Shown here: positions 43,255 to 54,425 of the stretch, piece by piece
Layout of the letters: every line of letters begins with the position of its first letter
Numbering within the stretch: the stretch's first letter is position 1
Assembly (NCBI RefSeq): GCF_031143425.1
Contig: NC_090442.1
Location: 421,555,776 to 421,619,775 of the forward strand
Direction of reading: 5' to 3'
DNA length: 64,000 nt
Source of the DNA: Pleurodeles waltl
Lineage: Eukaryota; Chordata; Amphibia; Caudata; Salamandridae
Notes under the pieces: model-generated
What the model saw: only the letters and a program-made list of their open reading frames with translations
Databases searched by the model: none
What the model was told of the DNA's origin: nothing
Translations under genes and position numbers: made by a program

Positions 43255-44470
43255 CATATGTCCTTGAATGCACCTATTAGTATCTGTCTATATATGTGTT
43301 GAGTTAATGTATGAGCGATTGTATATGTGTGACTTAAAGGACACATAAGGGGTTGTATGGCTGAGTGAGTGGGTGGTTGTGTAAGGGTCTGTGTGGATAG
43401 TTGAGAGTGTGTGTGAATGGCTGTGTGGGTGAATGAGAGGTTGTATGATAGGCTGTGTGGTGGAGTGACAGGGTGCATGAGTGGCTGCATGGGTGTGTGA
43501 ATGGGCGTGTGTGTGTCTGAGTGAGTGACTGTGTGTTAGTAGGAGTGAGTGACTGTTTGAGTGACATTATGGGTAAGTGATTGGGTGTGTCAAGGGCTGT
43601 ATAAGTAAGTATCTATATAAGTGTATGGGTGAGTGAGTGAGTCTGTGAGTGCCTATTTGGTCATTTAATACATGTATAATGGCCTGTATGGGTAAGTGAG
43701 AGTGTGTGTAAATGGCTGTATGAGTGAGTGAGAGGACCTGTGATTAGCAGTATGGGTGAGTTCGTGGATGTATGAGTGCCTGTGTGTGTGAATCGGTGTG
43801 TGTCTGACTGAGTGACTGACTGTGTGGTTAGTACTATCAGTGAGTGAGTGACTGTGTGAGTGACTGTATGGGTGACTGAGTGGGTGTAGCAATGAGTGTA
43901 TAAATGAATGAGGAGGAGCTGTGTCTGATTGTAGGGGTGACTCTGGGTGTGTGAGTGACAGCAAAGGTGAGTGCGTGGATGTGTGAGGGGCTGTATGGAT
44001 GAGTAAGAGTGTGTGAGTGACTGTCTGGGTGACAGAGGTTGCATGATAGGCTGTAAGGGTGAGTGACTGTGTGCATGATTGACTATGGGTGTGTGAATGA
44101 GTATGTGTTTATCTTTCTGAGTGAATGACTGTGTGAGTGGTAATATGAGTGAGTGAGTTACTGTGTGAGTGTGTGCATGGGTCACTGAGTGGGTGTCTCA
44201 GTGCCTGTATAGTGCATGCATCAGTGTGCTCCTGTGTGTTTTATTGTCTGTATTAGTGTGCGCCTGGGTGAGTCAGTGTATGAATCAGTATGTGCCTGGG
44301 TGTGTTAGTGCATGCATAAGTGTGTGCTTGGTTGTGTCAGTGACTCCATTAGTGTTTGGTAAGTGTGTTAGTGTGTGCAGTGTACACATGAAGGGGTGCT
44401 TGGATTATCAGTGTATGTATGAGTATGTGTCTGGTTGTATTACTGCAAGATCAATTGTCTGCCTCTGTGT
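43255..44470. repeat. GTGAGT/GTGACTG-type degenerate satellite, about 1.2 kb
   Basis: The run is built almost entirely of GTGAGTGA, GTGACTGTGTG, GTATGGGTGAG and similar words with no A-rich or C-rich interruption. The reverse strand translates into Thr/His/Ser-rich frames (up to 174 aa), and these are not genes. Unit length is irregular, about 28-36 bp. Confidence 0.85.
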
Positions 44471-45787
44471 TTTCTGGGATGAATTACATATGTTAAAGAT
44501 CTAATTAGTCACCTACATTGCTGCAATAAATGTTTCCTTTGATTTTTTTAAAAAGAGAGAAAAGCTAAACATAAGTTAACGTTACATGTTATATATTTGC
44601 ACAATGATGTTTACATTTCTGCAAGGCAAAAGTTAATGTTAATTATAATAATGTACATATTTTTAACAGTGTAACGCAAGCACACATTTAAACAAAAGTT
44701 TAATTTTCCCTTTTTTGCTGTTCTCAGCAATCATACTTTTACACCATAAATGATGTCTTGTGGAAAGAATCATCATTGAACAGTGGAGAAAAACAATCAC
44801 ATAGATTGTAAAAAAACACCACCGAACTGCATAGTAAATCATTGTAAATTATCAACACTATGCATTGTATTCACTACAATTATTTACCCAATTGTTTTAG
44901 CTATACTTACTGAAGTAGTTTAAATAAACTTATGCTAAAGGTAAGTATTTTTTTATTAAGAGAGTTACAATAGAATTATTTTTTATAAAGAATAGTAGGA
45001 TATGGAGAGCCTTATGAAGACATTACCCCCGGTATGCCGCATGATGTCATATAAGGTGAGAATGGGTGAACTACAACTATACTATTTTAGTTTTCAATGT
45101 GTAATCCTTCTTGTAACGTGGTAGGTCATATTGCAATATCTGTTTGATTGTGATGTTTTATTCACTGTATTGTGTCAATCTAGTTATACATTTTAAATAC
45201 AAGATGCAGTATCCGGAGGTGATAGTAACTTGTCTATAAAAGATAATATCCTTAGTAATATTTCTTTCTCCAACAATCAGTTTTAATATCCTGGTTTTTA
45301 GGTTGTAATCACTATTTCCAATATAATGGCATTTGTGCTATATCATTCAGCCATGAATTGCATATCATTATTTCAATTTCCTTGTATATACATCACCCTG
45401 GTAGGTCGTATGTTGTGATGAATATTTATATTAGATACGCAACAAGTATATTATTTAATTTTCCCAGTTGCAGTCTTTCTTAAAACTGAGGTTGAAGAAA
45501 CAGAAGATAGGAATTGGGTTGTTCAAAAGGCAGTTTTTAATTGAATTTGAGGTTGCTGTTGTCACACGCTGTCCATCCAGTAGCAGTTTTTAGATAGATA
45601 CTGTACTGTCAAGATGTAATGGTTATTCCTTCATGGAAAATAATAGCCATAGTGCTGTCTCTTTTTCCAGAAATAGACAATTTTCTATCTTTAAAGGTTG
45701 TAATTTGCGTTTCCAATTTACTTCCATCTGCTGTACGTCGCTGTAGTATTAGGATAACATATTTGCCACTTCATATGCAATGTTGAT
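44471..45787. other. AT-rich DNA, possibly the 3' end of the Helitron
   Basis: No ORF with a motif. Because the L1 insertion at 45801-53770 lies within the minus-strand Helitron, some of this stretch should be Helitron 3' sequence. I could not identify the terminal CTRR and hairpin. Confidence 0.4.
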
Positions 45788-45800
45788 AGAAGATCTGATT
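45788..45800. repeat. Left target site duplication of the L1
   Basis: AGAAGATCTGATT, identical to 53771-53783. Confidence 0.9.
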
Positions 45801-47228
45801 TTTTTTAACCACATTTTATTGATTTTCATAGACAGAAAAAAAGGAAAAGATAAAAAAAGAAACAGAGATAGACAACAACCATCCCCACAAGTGGGAAGCC
45901 AGGTTAAGAGTCAATTCCTTATTATAACATTTGTCATGAGTTCGGCATGTATTCAATCCAGTTAAGTTGTTTACCATATTCTCATCCCCCTTCCCAAAGC
46001 TACCCCTCCCTGCCCTCTGAGTCAGCATAGTTCTGTCAATCATGAGCAATACGGAATTGCAAGGGTAAAGCCTAATGAGTGCCCTTCGGAGCTAGTGGCA
46101 TGCTTTGGTGGAAGGAGCACTTGGGTCATGTCACGTGAAATGTACAATTAAAAAGTTAGATTTTAAAATTGTAATTTACATTTTAGAGTTGGGGTGTCAG
46201 CCATGAGTGGTGTGGAACAGTCAGGGGACTAAGGCTGGAGTCTCATGGGTGGGGGAAAGTGCTGGGGTGCCAGTGTGGGAGTGCTGATCCATATGCTTTA
46301 GGCTATCCACTATCATCCCCCACACCCGTGGTCCATCCAGGTTACCGAAGCCTAGTCAGGCTTCTAGCAGTAAAAGCGCTTCTTCAGTACTCGCCCACCT
46401 CTCCATTTCTCTGCACCATGCCAGTAAGCGCAGGCCCGTCGGGTCATTCCAGTAGCAGGTGAGTTTGCGTTTGGCCAGGAGCAATGCTAGGTCTTGAAAT
46501 TTGCTGGTGACCTTGTTTTTAGCAGTGTGGAGAAACCCGTGAATACGACAATAGCCTGGGGAGGTAGGAACAACCCTCTCTACAATCCTAGTTAGTGTTG
46601 TGGTATCTCCCTCCGAGTATGTAGTAAGGAAGGGACAAGCTCAGGTCATATGGATAAAATTTGCACCCACGGCTCCACACATCGGACAGGAATCGTCAGT
46701 GATTCCAAAATATTTCTTGGGGGTGAAGTTGGCCCTGTGAAGAATGTAAAAGCCAATTAGCTTAAATTGAGCATCCCTTGGGATCTTGGGAATTTGCTCG
46801 AGCATGATTTCCCAGGCCTTTTCTGTGATGGGGGTCCCCAGGTCTTCTTCCCATCGAGCTCGCAAGTTATCAAGTACAACAAGTTTATCCGTTTGTAATG
46901 ACCTCTATAAGCATGAAAACTGCTTTGAATGTGCCATCTGATATTGCTAGGTATTGGCTACAGAGTTGAGCTGTGGGTTCCTGGCCACCGGATTTCCAAT
47001 GGCAACAGATGGCAACGGATGGCTGCGTCCATTGACCTATGTAACAGAAAGTGTCTCACAGGAATATCATAATCTGTTCTAAGGTCATCAAATGTAAGGA
47101 TGCTTGAGTCTCGGTACAATTGTCCAACTCTAGTGAGCCCGGCAGCAGACCATCCCCAAAGGTCCCTCTAGTTGCCTCCATGTGGCAGAGACCATAACAT
47201 TTTAAGTGGCAGGTCTAGGGAGTAGGGG

Positions 47229-48064
47229 TGTTTTGCTGTACTTCAGACTGAGAGGAGACAAAATGAAAGGAATGCCAAGGATGCAGCACTCTTAGTCTGA
47301 GTAATGAATTTATTAAGTCACTTCTCAAGGTCCGTACAGGGAAAGCATAATGTGAGCGTTTAGGTCAAATGCAGCAACACAAGTGCACTTCTGAAAATAA
47401 TCACAGCAGTAGAATACTAATGATCATAGAAACAAACAAAGAAAATACACTATTTCAACCATTGATAATATATCTATATATAGTGAGTATATATTCATGC
47501 ACAACGCAAAGCTAAAAAAAAAAATATAAAAATGCATCACCATGGGGCTTGACATAGACATCATCTCTTTTCCAGCTTCAAGTCGTGAACCCAAACAACT
47601 GTGGAAAGTGAGACCTACCCAATATGGGATCCAAGAAAGGCGTCCCCTCCAGGAAATGAGTTCAGTCTAACCTCGGTTGTCAAGCTTTCCTCTTATATAG
47701 TTTAAACAAGCTGGAGAGGAGAATTCTAGAAACTCCCCCTCCTATAGAGTAAGTCATTGGTCAAACGCCGGCTGTACCAAGTCAATGTTGAAAGAGCATG
47801 TTTAGAGATTGGCCACATCCCAAGGTGTGCTCCCAAAACTGAACTGTTCCCTGCAGTACCAGAAAGATTTTCTGGTACATCCTTCTCTCTCCCTCACTCC
47901 TTCATGTTATATCCCTGCCCTGGGTGAGAAAGAGCGAGAGGAGCGAAAAACATGTTGTATAAGTTGTGTGCTGAAAAATACCTGACGGTGTGGGAAGCTA
48001 AGCTAAGCACAAAATAGAGTCAGTGGTCAAGATGGAGCAGTAGTTAAATACAGATAGCATTACA
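47229..48064 (-). mobile_element. Solo LTR of an endogenous retrovirus-like element
   Basis: The segment interrupts L1 ORF2. On the minus strand it begins TGTAATGC and ends GCAAAACA (TG...CA), 836 bp. It has a TATA box (CTATATAAG, at about 47690-47700) and an AATAAA signal (about 47308-47316) some 380 bp downstream, spaced as in a retroviral U3-R-U5. Just upstream of the TATA box lies promoter-like GGGGGAGTTTC, and a CCAAT-like TTGACCAATGAC lies at about 47755. The flanks TAGGGG and ATGGGG suggest a mutated 6-bp or 4-bp duplication. No internal viral genes remain, so it is a product of LTR-LTR recombination. Confidence 0.75.
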
Positions 48065-50180
48065 ATGGGGGTCCGTATGTGGGATTTTCTCAAGGTCCTG
48101 GCCAGCATTTCTAGATAACTAAACATTCCTGTGTTTCTTGTACTGGGATGGGCCCAACTCTCAGCAGTGTTTTAATGAGAATGTCCAGTGTGGGAACCAA
48201 GGGGCCCACCTCTTTGTCAGGGGACTGCCTTCCTGCCAGCCACTGGGTGTACCATTGAAGTAGGGCCAGCCGGTAATAAGATTCAAAGTCTGGGAGTGCC
48301 AATTCCCCCTGGCAGGTCCGTTGTTGCATGGGCCACCCGCCTGCGGCTCTGTCTCCATATACATGTCCCTATTATGGTGGTAAGTGTCATGAAGAAGGAT
48401 CGGGAAATCCATAGGGGCAGCATATAAAAATCGGGGGAGCACCACCATTTTCAGTAATGCTATATGCCCTGCCACAGTTAGTGATAGTGTCTAGAAGTCT
48501 GTGTGAATCTTTAACTTTTAAACAGGTTCCCTTCAAATGTGTCAGATGAGTCATGATAGACCTTAATTCCTAAATATGAAATTCAGTTGGGTTCCCATAT
48601 GAGTTCCTCCAGCTGTGCTGGGGGTTGTATGCCATTTCTTGCAGGGAATAAGCAAGATTTTTGCCAATTGACTCCGAGAACGGATATTTCAATGAAGTCT
48701 CTCAGCATTGTCCTCATCCAGGCCAGGGCATTATGGGTGTTGCCTAGGAAGAACAATAGGTCATTATTGTAGAGGGCTATCCACCCACTCAGACTTCTTC
48801 GTAATAAGTTCCAGTTCGGGCAATGCATGCTAATGGCTCCATGGCTATTGCAAAAAGGAGTAGAGAGAGGGGACAGCACTGTCGAGTGCCCCTCTCCACT
48901 GCATAGCTTTTGGATATTGTTTGCCTATGCGGACACAGGCCGTTGAATTTGTGTATAATAGTCGCGTCTAGGAGATAAAATCATTGCCTAACCCCATGTG
49001 AAACATGACCTCATGCAGGTAGTCCCATTCAAGCCTATCAAAGGCTTTCTCTATCTCCAAAGATAGAATGGCTTCTCCCTCTGTGTGTCGTATGTAGTGG
49101 CTTCTAGTAGTGTCAGCAGCCGCTGCATTTTTTGGGCGGTATTGCGACCCAGGATGAAGCCTGTCTGGTCAGGGTGAAAGGTTTGTGTCATTATTGTGAG
49201 TAGTCTATTGGCCAATACTTTGCTCAGTATTTTGCAGTCTACATTGAGCATGGACAACGGTCTGTATGCCTTGATGTTGGTTGCCTGCCTCCCTGGTTTT
49301 AGGAGTGGGACAAGCAGTGCTTCCCTAGTGGTCTGAGGGAGGCCACCGGAGCGTCTAGCAACCTTATAGCGTGCTGCCAATTGGGGATCCAGCTCTGTGG
49401 AATAGGTTGCATAGAATTCGACAGGGAGTCCATCCGACCCAGGGGTTCTACTTTTTGCAAGTCCTTTAATTGCACCAGTGATTTCTTGTACTGTGATGTC
49501 CACCCCCAGAGTGAGGGTTTCATCTGTACTAATTTGTGGGAGGGCAATGGGTGCAAGAAAATACCATATAGTCATGCTAGTATGGTGGGTTCTGCTCTTA
49601 TAGAGCGTCTGATAGGATTGCAGCAATCCTTCATTAATGGCTAATTGAAAAAAGAGAGGGTCTCCTGCAGGGAAAGTAATTCCACTAGGGGCGAGCCCCT
49701 CCTAGTAGTGTTAGCCAGCAAGACAAGCAGTCGCCCCGGACGGTCCCGCTCCACAAGGGTTTTTTCCATACAGGTTTTATGGTCAAATAAGCGTAGTCTC
49801 TCTACATGTGTTGTCACAAGCTATTTGGCTTCTAGGAGCTCTGTCTGTAATTCCGGGTGTTCAGGGTGTCTCTGCTCTATGTCTCGCAATTTGTCCTCTG
49901 CCTCACGAAGTTCTCAGAGCAATGTGGTCTGGACTCCCTTTGCCTCGGCCAAGCAATACCCTTGGAGCACTATCTTAAAGGCGTCCCACTCCAGTTGGGG
50001 GGTGGCTGCCGTTCCCGCGTTTTCCACAAAGTAAGTGCAGATCTTTTCCCTGCTAGTGGTTTGAAATAGTGAATCTTTTCATGTTGCATTCTCCAAGTGG
50101 GTATCTGGGTCAATGGTCTGCGCCAAGTCAAATGTCCAAAAACTTGATTGTGGTCTAAGAATGTACGAGCAAGATATTCA

Positions 50181-50336
50181 GGCCTGTATTTATACTTTTT
50201 TTGCGCCGCATTTGCGTCGTTTTTTGACGCAAAAACGGCGCAAACTTGCAAATTGCCATTGTATTTTGTAGGTTTGCGCCGTTTTGCGTCAAAAAGCGGC
50301 ACAAATGCGGCGCTAAAAAAAGTATAAATACGGGCC
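50181..50336. mobile_element. 156-bp palindromic MITE (family GGCC-TATTTATAC), copy in L1 ORF2
   Basis: The arms pair along nearly the whole length, from GGCCTGTATTTATAC to its reverse complement GTATAAATACGGGCC, around a centre at about 50258. TCA stands on both sides (3-bp target duplication), confirmed because removing one TCA plus the MITE restores the L1 endonuclease frame. Together 159 nt were added, so the L1 frame stays open through the MITE (53 extra codons). Another copy lies at 55386-55541. Confidence 0.95.
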
Positions 50337-51279
50337 TCAATATTTTGCACCATTGTTTGTATAGTAGTTGAGCATATAAATGTGTCAAGTTGCATGAAAA
50401 GCTTGTGCATAGGGGAGAAATAGGAATAGTCTCTAAATTGAGGGTGTCTCATGTGCCACAAGTCTACAAGGTCCCAGTTTAACTGCCAGTCTGTGAATGT
50501 TCGAGCCATGCTGTGTATGGGTGAGTCATGCAGAGGGGCGTGAGAACGGTCCAAAGAAGGATCCACAATACAGTTAAATTCCCCTCCTACCACAGTGTCA
50601 TCTGTGAGGAAGGGAGCCAATGAGTCGACAGCCCTGTTAAAAAGTTGGATTGCCCAGAATTAGGCCCATGTACATTTACAATGTTAATGTCCTTTCCCTT
50701 CAGTTTTCCCGCCATGGCTAGGTAACTACCCTCAGTGTCCACCATGGGGGTGCAATGTCAGTATGGCACTCCTGCTCTAATCTAGATCAGCACTCTCCTA
50801 GCATAGGCAGAAAAGGTGGTGTAATATATCTGCCCCTTCTTTAGCAGTTAAATGTGTCTCCTGAAGGAGGACAATATGGACACCTCACCTTTTTAAGTAG
50901 GAGAATATTTTATATCTCTTTGATATGGTGTGAATGCCCCTTACGCCCCTTACATTCCAGGAGATCATTTTGTAGTTTATATCCGCTGCCATAGTAACAG
51001 TGAGATTAGTCTAAAAGTTAGTTTGACACTTTTAGGCAGTGAATTCGGTAATGATAGCTGACTCGGAGGGAGTTTTGTTATGGAAATTGTGTCAACAACA
51101 AACATCATACAAAACAGTAACCCCCAACTCCCACTTCCAAAGATAAGAAGCTGAAACCCTCCCATCCAAACTTTAAAAACAATGTAGAGTATACTTACTA
51201 TGGCTAAGGGGGGAACTGGTGTAGGTGTACCCACGAGCCAGCGCCCAAGCCCCTTCAGACCCATGCTAGTTAAGGAGAA

Positions 51280-52340
51280 GTCAGGGATGTGAGGAAATAT
51301 TTTTGGACAACTCAAGCACCATCTCTCTAAGGACTTTGATAAGCATTACAGTTTCCTCCCTGCACTCAAGTCCCCCAGTGTCCATGTGTTGCCGTAAGAG
51401 TAACCGGGAGGTGGAAGAGGAGCCGCAGTCAAAGTCAGAGCCGTCTTCTTCTTCGATTTGTTGGAATGGTGTTGTTGGGCCCTTGCTGCCACCACTCAGT
51501 GAGGCCACTGCCTCCATCGCTTTTCATCTTTCCCTCTGAGCTTCTGCTAACGTTGGTACTAGTGAACCCCTCGGGGGTCCCCATAATCGGGAGCGGGGGT
51601 GTCACAGCAGCAGCAGCCCCGCCCACCGCTCCGTGCTGGGCTTAGCTCACAACTGGAGGTAAATCTATGACCAGACGTCCTGGGGGGTTTCAAAGAAGTG
51701 AACAGGGCCACTGGGCTATGCGGTGTCCCCGGCAGCAAAAGCCTCACCAGCACCAGATGCGCCTGCTCAAGCGCAAAGAATGCAGAGAGCCCGGTAGGAG
51801 CCACCTCCGTGAGTAGCCATGTCATTGCCCTCAATTCGTTCAGGAGGCCCACAGTGCAAATTTTATTTTGCCTAACTCTTTTTTCAACATCATCAACCTT
51901 GGCCTCCAGCATTTTCAGGCGTGATTCCATCGTGGATAGTTTTGCATTGATGGCGATCAGCTCCGGAGTAACGTCCGCCAGCTCTCTCTCAGTGGTTATA
52001 ACCCGTTCTGCTAGGCATCTGTGGTCGTCTCACTGGAGGCCTAAGTCCGAGCCCAGAGTATCTATTTTGGTTTCAAGAGCCTCCTGCGAGGCCGTGGTGG
52101 CCTGCAATATGTCCTGTGAAGTTGGGTCCAGTGAAGGATTTTCAACATCTGATGGGGCTGTGTCTTGCTGCGATGCAATGCTCAATCCTTCATGCAGCAC
52201 CTCTCCAAGGTCTATGGGCCGTTTAGGGAGTGCTTGCCCATGATTTGATCCTGGGATGGATCCTGAGGGGGTGTACCAGGCAGCAAGGAAGCCCAGTGAT
52301 GCGCATTGCGCCGGGCGGAGACCAACGGCGCATGTCATGG
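51280..52340 (-). pseudogene. L1 ORF1 (coiled coil and RNA-binding part, broken)
   Basis: On the minus strand, 52030-52338 ends in ASQEALETKIDTLGSDLGLQ and then an in-frame TGA. The same frame goes on with ERELADVT and, from 51930, MESRLKMLEAKVDDVEKRVR, a typical coiled coil, then QNKICTVGLLNEL, which corresponds to the N-N-I-R-I-x-G-L-P-E start of the RNA-binding domain, and FALEQAHLV (compare I/F-E-R-A-H-R). Later parts (51435-51626, with a Arg-rich RRRR end) are in other frames. ORF1 coats L1 RNA as a trimer. It lies 0.3 kb upstream of ORF2, as usual for the clade. Confidence 0.75.
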
Positions 52341-53770
52341 GAGGCAGAGGTTCCGGGTGCCCCGTGACACTTAACTGCCCGGCGTGCCTGCGTCTCTGCT
52401 GAGCCCACCCTTATATGGGAGCAAGTAAGCAGTCAGCCTATGCTGGCCCAGATGGTCTCCCTATCACAGTGCCCAGGCTATTGATGTCAGGTGTTGGTGA
52501 ACTTCTCTCTGACACGCCTGCCCCTCGCCGATTTCCAGGCCTTGTATGGCAGTCCTAGGGGGGTAAACTGAGGGCTGGGCTCCTTCCTGATACAGTGCCT
52601 GGGGGTTGATCAGTCAACACAGTGGTGTACTGCGGCCTCTGCAGATCTTTTCTAGCATAGTCTGATGCCGGTGCTGGCCAGTCAATACATTTTTTCCGTG
52701 ATCCCATGCACCCTCTCTCTCAGGGGTAGTCAACAGGCCTACTCCAAAGAGATCGGGCCATTTTCCGAACTCTAGGTGCTCCCAGTAATGCCCAGGCTTC
52801 TGGGGGCTCCCCACTAAGCCACAGCACCACTCAGCACCCAGGCAGCCACCTTGGCCGAGCTGTGGCTTGCCTCCAGAGAGCAGTCCCCAATCTCCTTCAC
52901 CAGTCAGCCGGGTACTCTGCAGCAGCCTCCTCCCTCTGTTCTCCAGATCTGAGCCTGTGAACAAGGCCCCAGACTACGTCAGAGCCCCTCAGCTGCAGGG
53001 GCCACCATCTTCTCTGCTGTCTCCTCAGTGTATGGGCCCCAGCGCTGGTCGTCACTCAGGGCAGGTCTCTTGCTGGCTAATGGGCATCACCAGCCAATCC
53101 GCAGCACCATCTCTCCTTTCTACCGGTGTCCATCCTAGCCCCCTTCGCAGTCCTCACCAGTGTTTGCAGGATCTGCAGGGATTCCTTCTGCTGTGTTGGC
53201 ATCACCTGCACTGTTGCAAGTATGGGGGAGGCAGGGAAGGCTCCTCGATCCGTGCTGCATTGTGCACTGCAGGCTCGATCAGAGAGGCCGGCGCTAAGCC
53301 ACTCGGCCCAGGAGAGCCGCCGCTAACTGCGCCGCAGTTTCCTCTTTTCCGCCCAGTGACCAGTCCTCCTCCACTTGCCTCACAGCACCTGTTTCAAGGA
53401 TCCACGATTGTCACAGTATTCCCCCTCCGGCAGGAGCACCAGCATTCTCCCTGTCAGTAGCACCACTGCAGTCAGGTCCCCAGTGGGAGCTGTAGCTCTT
53501 CTTTTTTTGGCGGCCAACTGCTTTCACAGGGACCGCAAGGCCCTCATCACTGGCAGTCCGCTTCAGTTAGGTCTGATGGCAGCCAGGGCGGTGTCTCCCC
53601 CGGGCATGCAGTCCGCTGCCGCGATCGGGCAGACTTTATCGGTTCTTGTCCCCTCGGATTGCAGGTTGGGGGGCTCTCAGTTATGTGCAGGATGCGGTTG
53701 GGTGGGGCCCATTCTTCTGGAGCTCCTGGGCTCACGTCTAACTCCATTCATGGTAGGTGATGCCCCTAAC
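52341..53770 (-). other. L1 5' untranslated region, GC-rich
   Basis: About 1.4 kb of GC-rich, non-coding DNA between ORF1 and the right target duplication. Overlapping open frames on both strands (e.g. 52867-53460 +) have Ser/Pro-rich composition and no domain. It should contain the L1 promoter; no specific site could be named. Confidence 0.6.
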
Positions 53771-53783
53771 AGAAGATCTGATT
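53771..53783. repeat. Right target site duplication of the L1
   Basis: AGAAGATCTGATT, identical to 45788-45800. Confidence 0.9.
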
Positions 53784-54425
53784 GACAATGTCCACAGGTA
53801 TTATTCTGTACAGCTTCTTTAAACAACCTGTCAAAATTGACAGTTTTGCAGTCAGGTAGACTTAAGCAAATAAATCTTTCTAAAACTATTTTTGTTTTTT
53901 ATGAGAAAGAACAAGTGTCTCATTCATGGTCCCATGAGTAACTAAGTCCAAATAATGTGTCAATAGGTACTATCTCTTCTTATAAGATGCCTAAGATCAC
54001 CTTCAAGAATTATTGTGCATCTTCTTGATTATTTTGAGTAAAGTGCACAGATACAGTACACACACATCTTCAAAGTCTCAAATATAAGATGAAGAATGTG
54101 TTTTAGTTCTATCGGACGACAGGCGTTCCAATAAAGCAAAAAGAGCAGAGCGCAATTGCTTCTCTTTTCTCTGTTCTATTGCATGAACAACATGAGGAAA
54201 GAGTACAGTGCATTGAGAACCACAATGGCAATGCAGTTGACACCAAAGGGTTTGACAACTGGTAACCAACAATATCACTGGCATTGTCAGTATTTTTTTC
54301 CTAAGAATTTCCTTGTTCTGTTTCTTACACTTCTTTTCAACAACATCACTATGATCTTTCGAAAGCTCTCGCTTCAGGCAGATAGTAGGTTTTTCATAAA
54401 CCAGATACTTTTCTAAATGAGGAGT
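53784..54425 (-). other. Helitron downstream region
   Basis: AT-rich sequence 3' of the helicase. A frame at 54078-54284 (68 aa) has no motif. It ends at the L1 target duplication. Confidence 0.5.

Larger units (their letters stand above)
46345..50968 (-). pseudogene. L1 ORF2: endonuclease, reverse transcriptase, C-terminal domain (broken)
   Basis: A good start is ATG at 50968 (MISWNVRGVRG, followed by LLQETHL). The endonuclease continues with VVGGEFN (GGDFN, Asp changed to Glu), the DRS box and, after the MITE, TFLDHNQV (SDH box with Ser changed). The RT has PGSDGLPVEFY, KAYRPLSMLNVDCKILSK, DQTGFILGR, and at about 48760 ALYNNDLLFFL, the YADD box with the first catalytic Asp lost. LALPDFESYYRLALLQWY and, near the end, KIPRDAQFKLIGFYILHR with SCPMCGAVGANFIHMT form the Cys-rich C-terminus; a stop follows at 46641 and decayed coding continues to about 46345. 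A solo LTR splits the C-terminal part at 47229-48064. Confidence 0.85.
45801..53770 (-). mobile_element. Full-length L1-type retrotransposon with 13-bp target duplications
   Basis: The insertion is bounded by AGAAGATCTGATT on both sides. At the left is a short T run (minus-strand poly-A side), and at the right the 5' end, so the whole element is present: 5' untranslated region (52.34-53.77 kb), ORF1, ORF2 and 3' end. Net of the solo LTR (836 bp) and the 156-bp MITE inserted in it, its own length is close to 7.0 kb. Both ORFs carry stops and frameshifts. Its flanks match neither L1 nor LTR and most likely belong to the Helitron whose helicase starts at 54.4 kb. Confidence 0.9.

Noticed and set aside
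43254..44504. Thr/His/Ser-rich minus-strand ORFs up to 174 aa and a plus-strand Cys/Val-rich ORF
   Set aside because: They are translations of a GTGAGT-type satellite. Low complexity, no start context, no domain.
52614..53785. Ser/Pro-rich ORFs of 116-197 aa
   Set aside because: They lie in the L1 5' untranslated region, run on both strands and show no domain.
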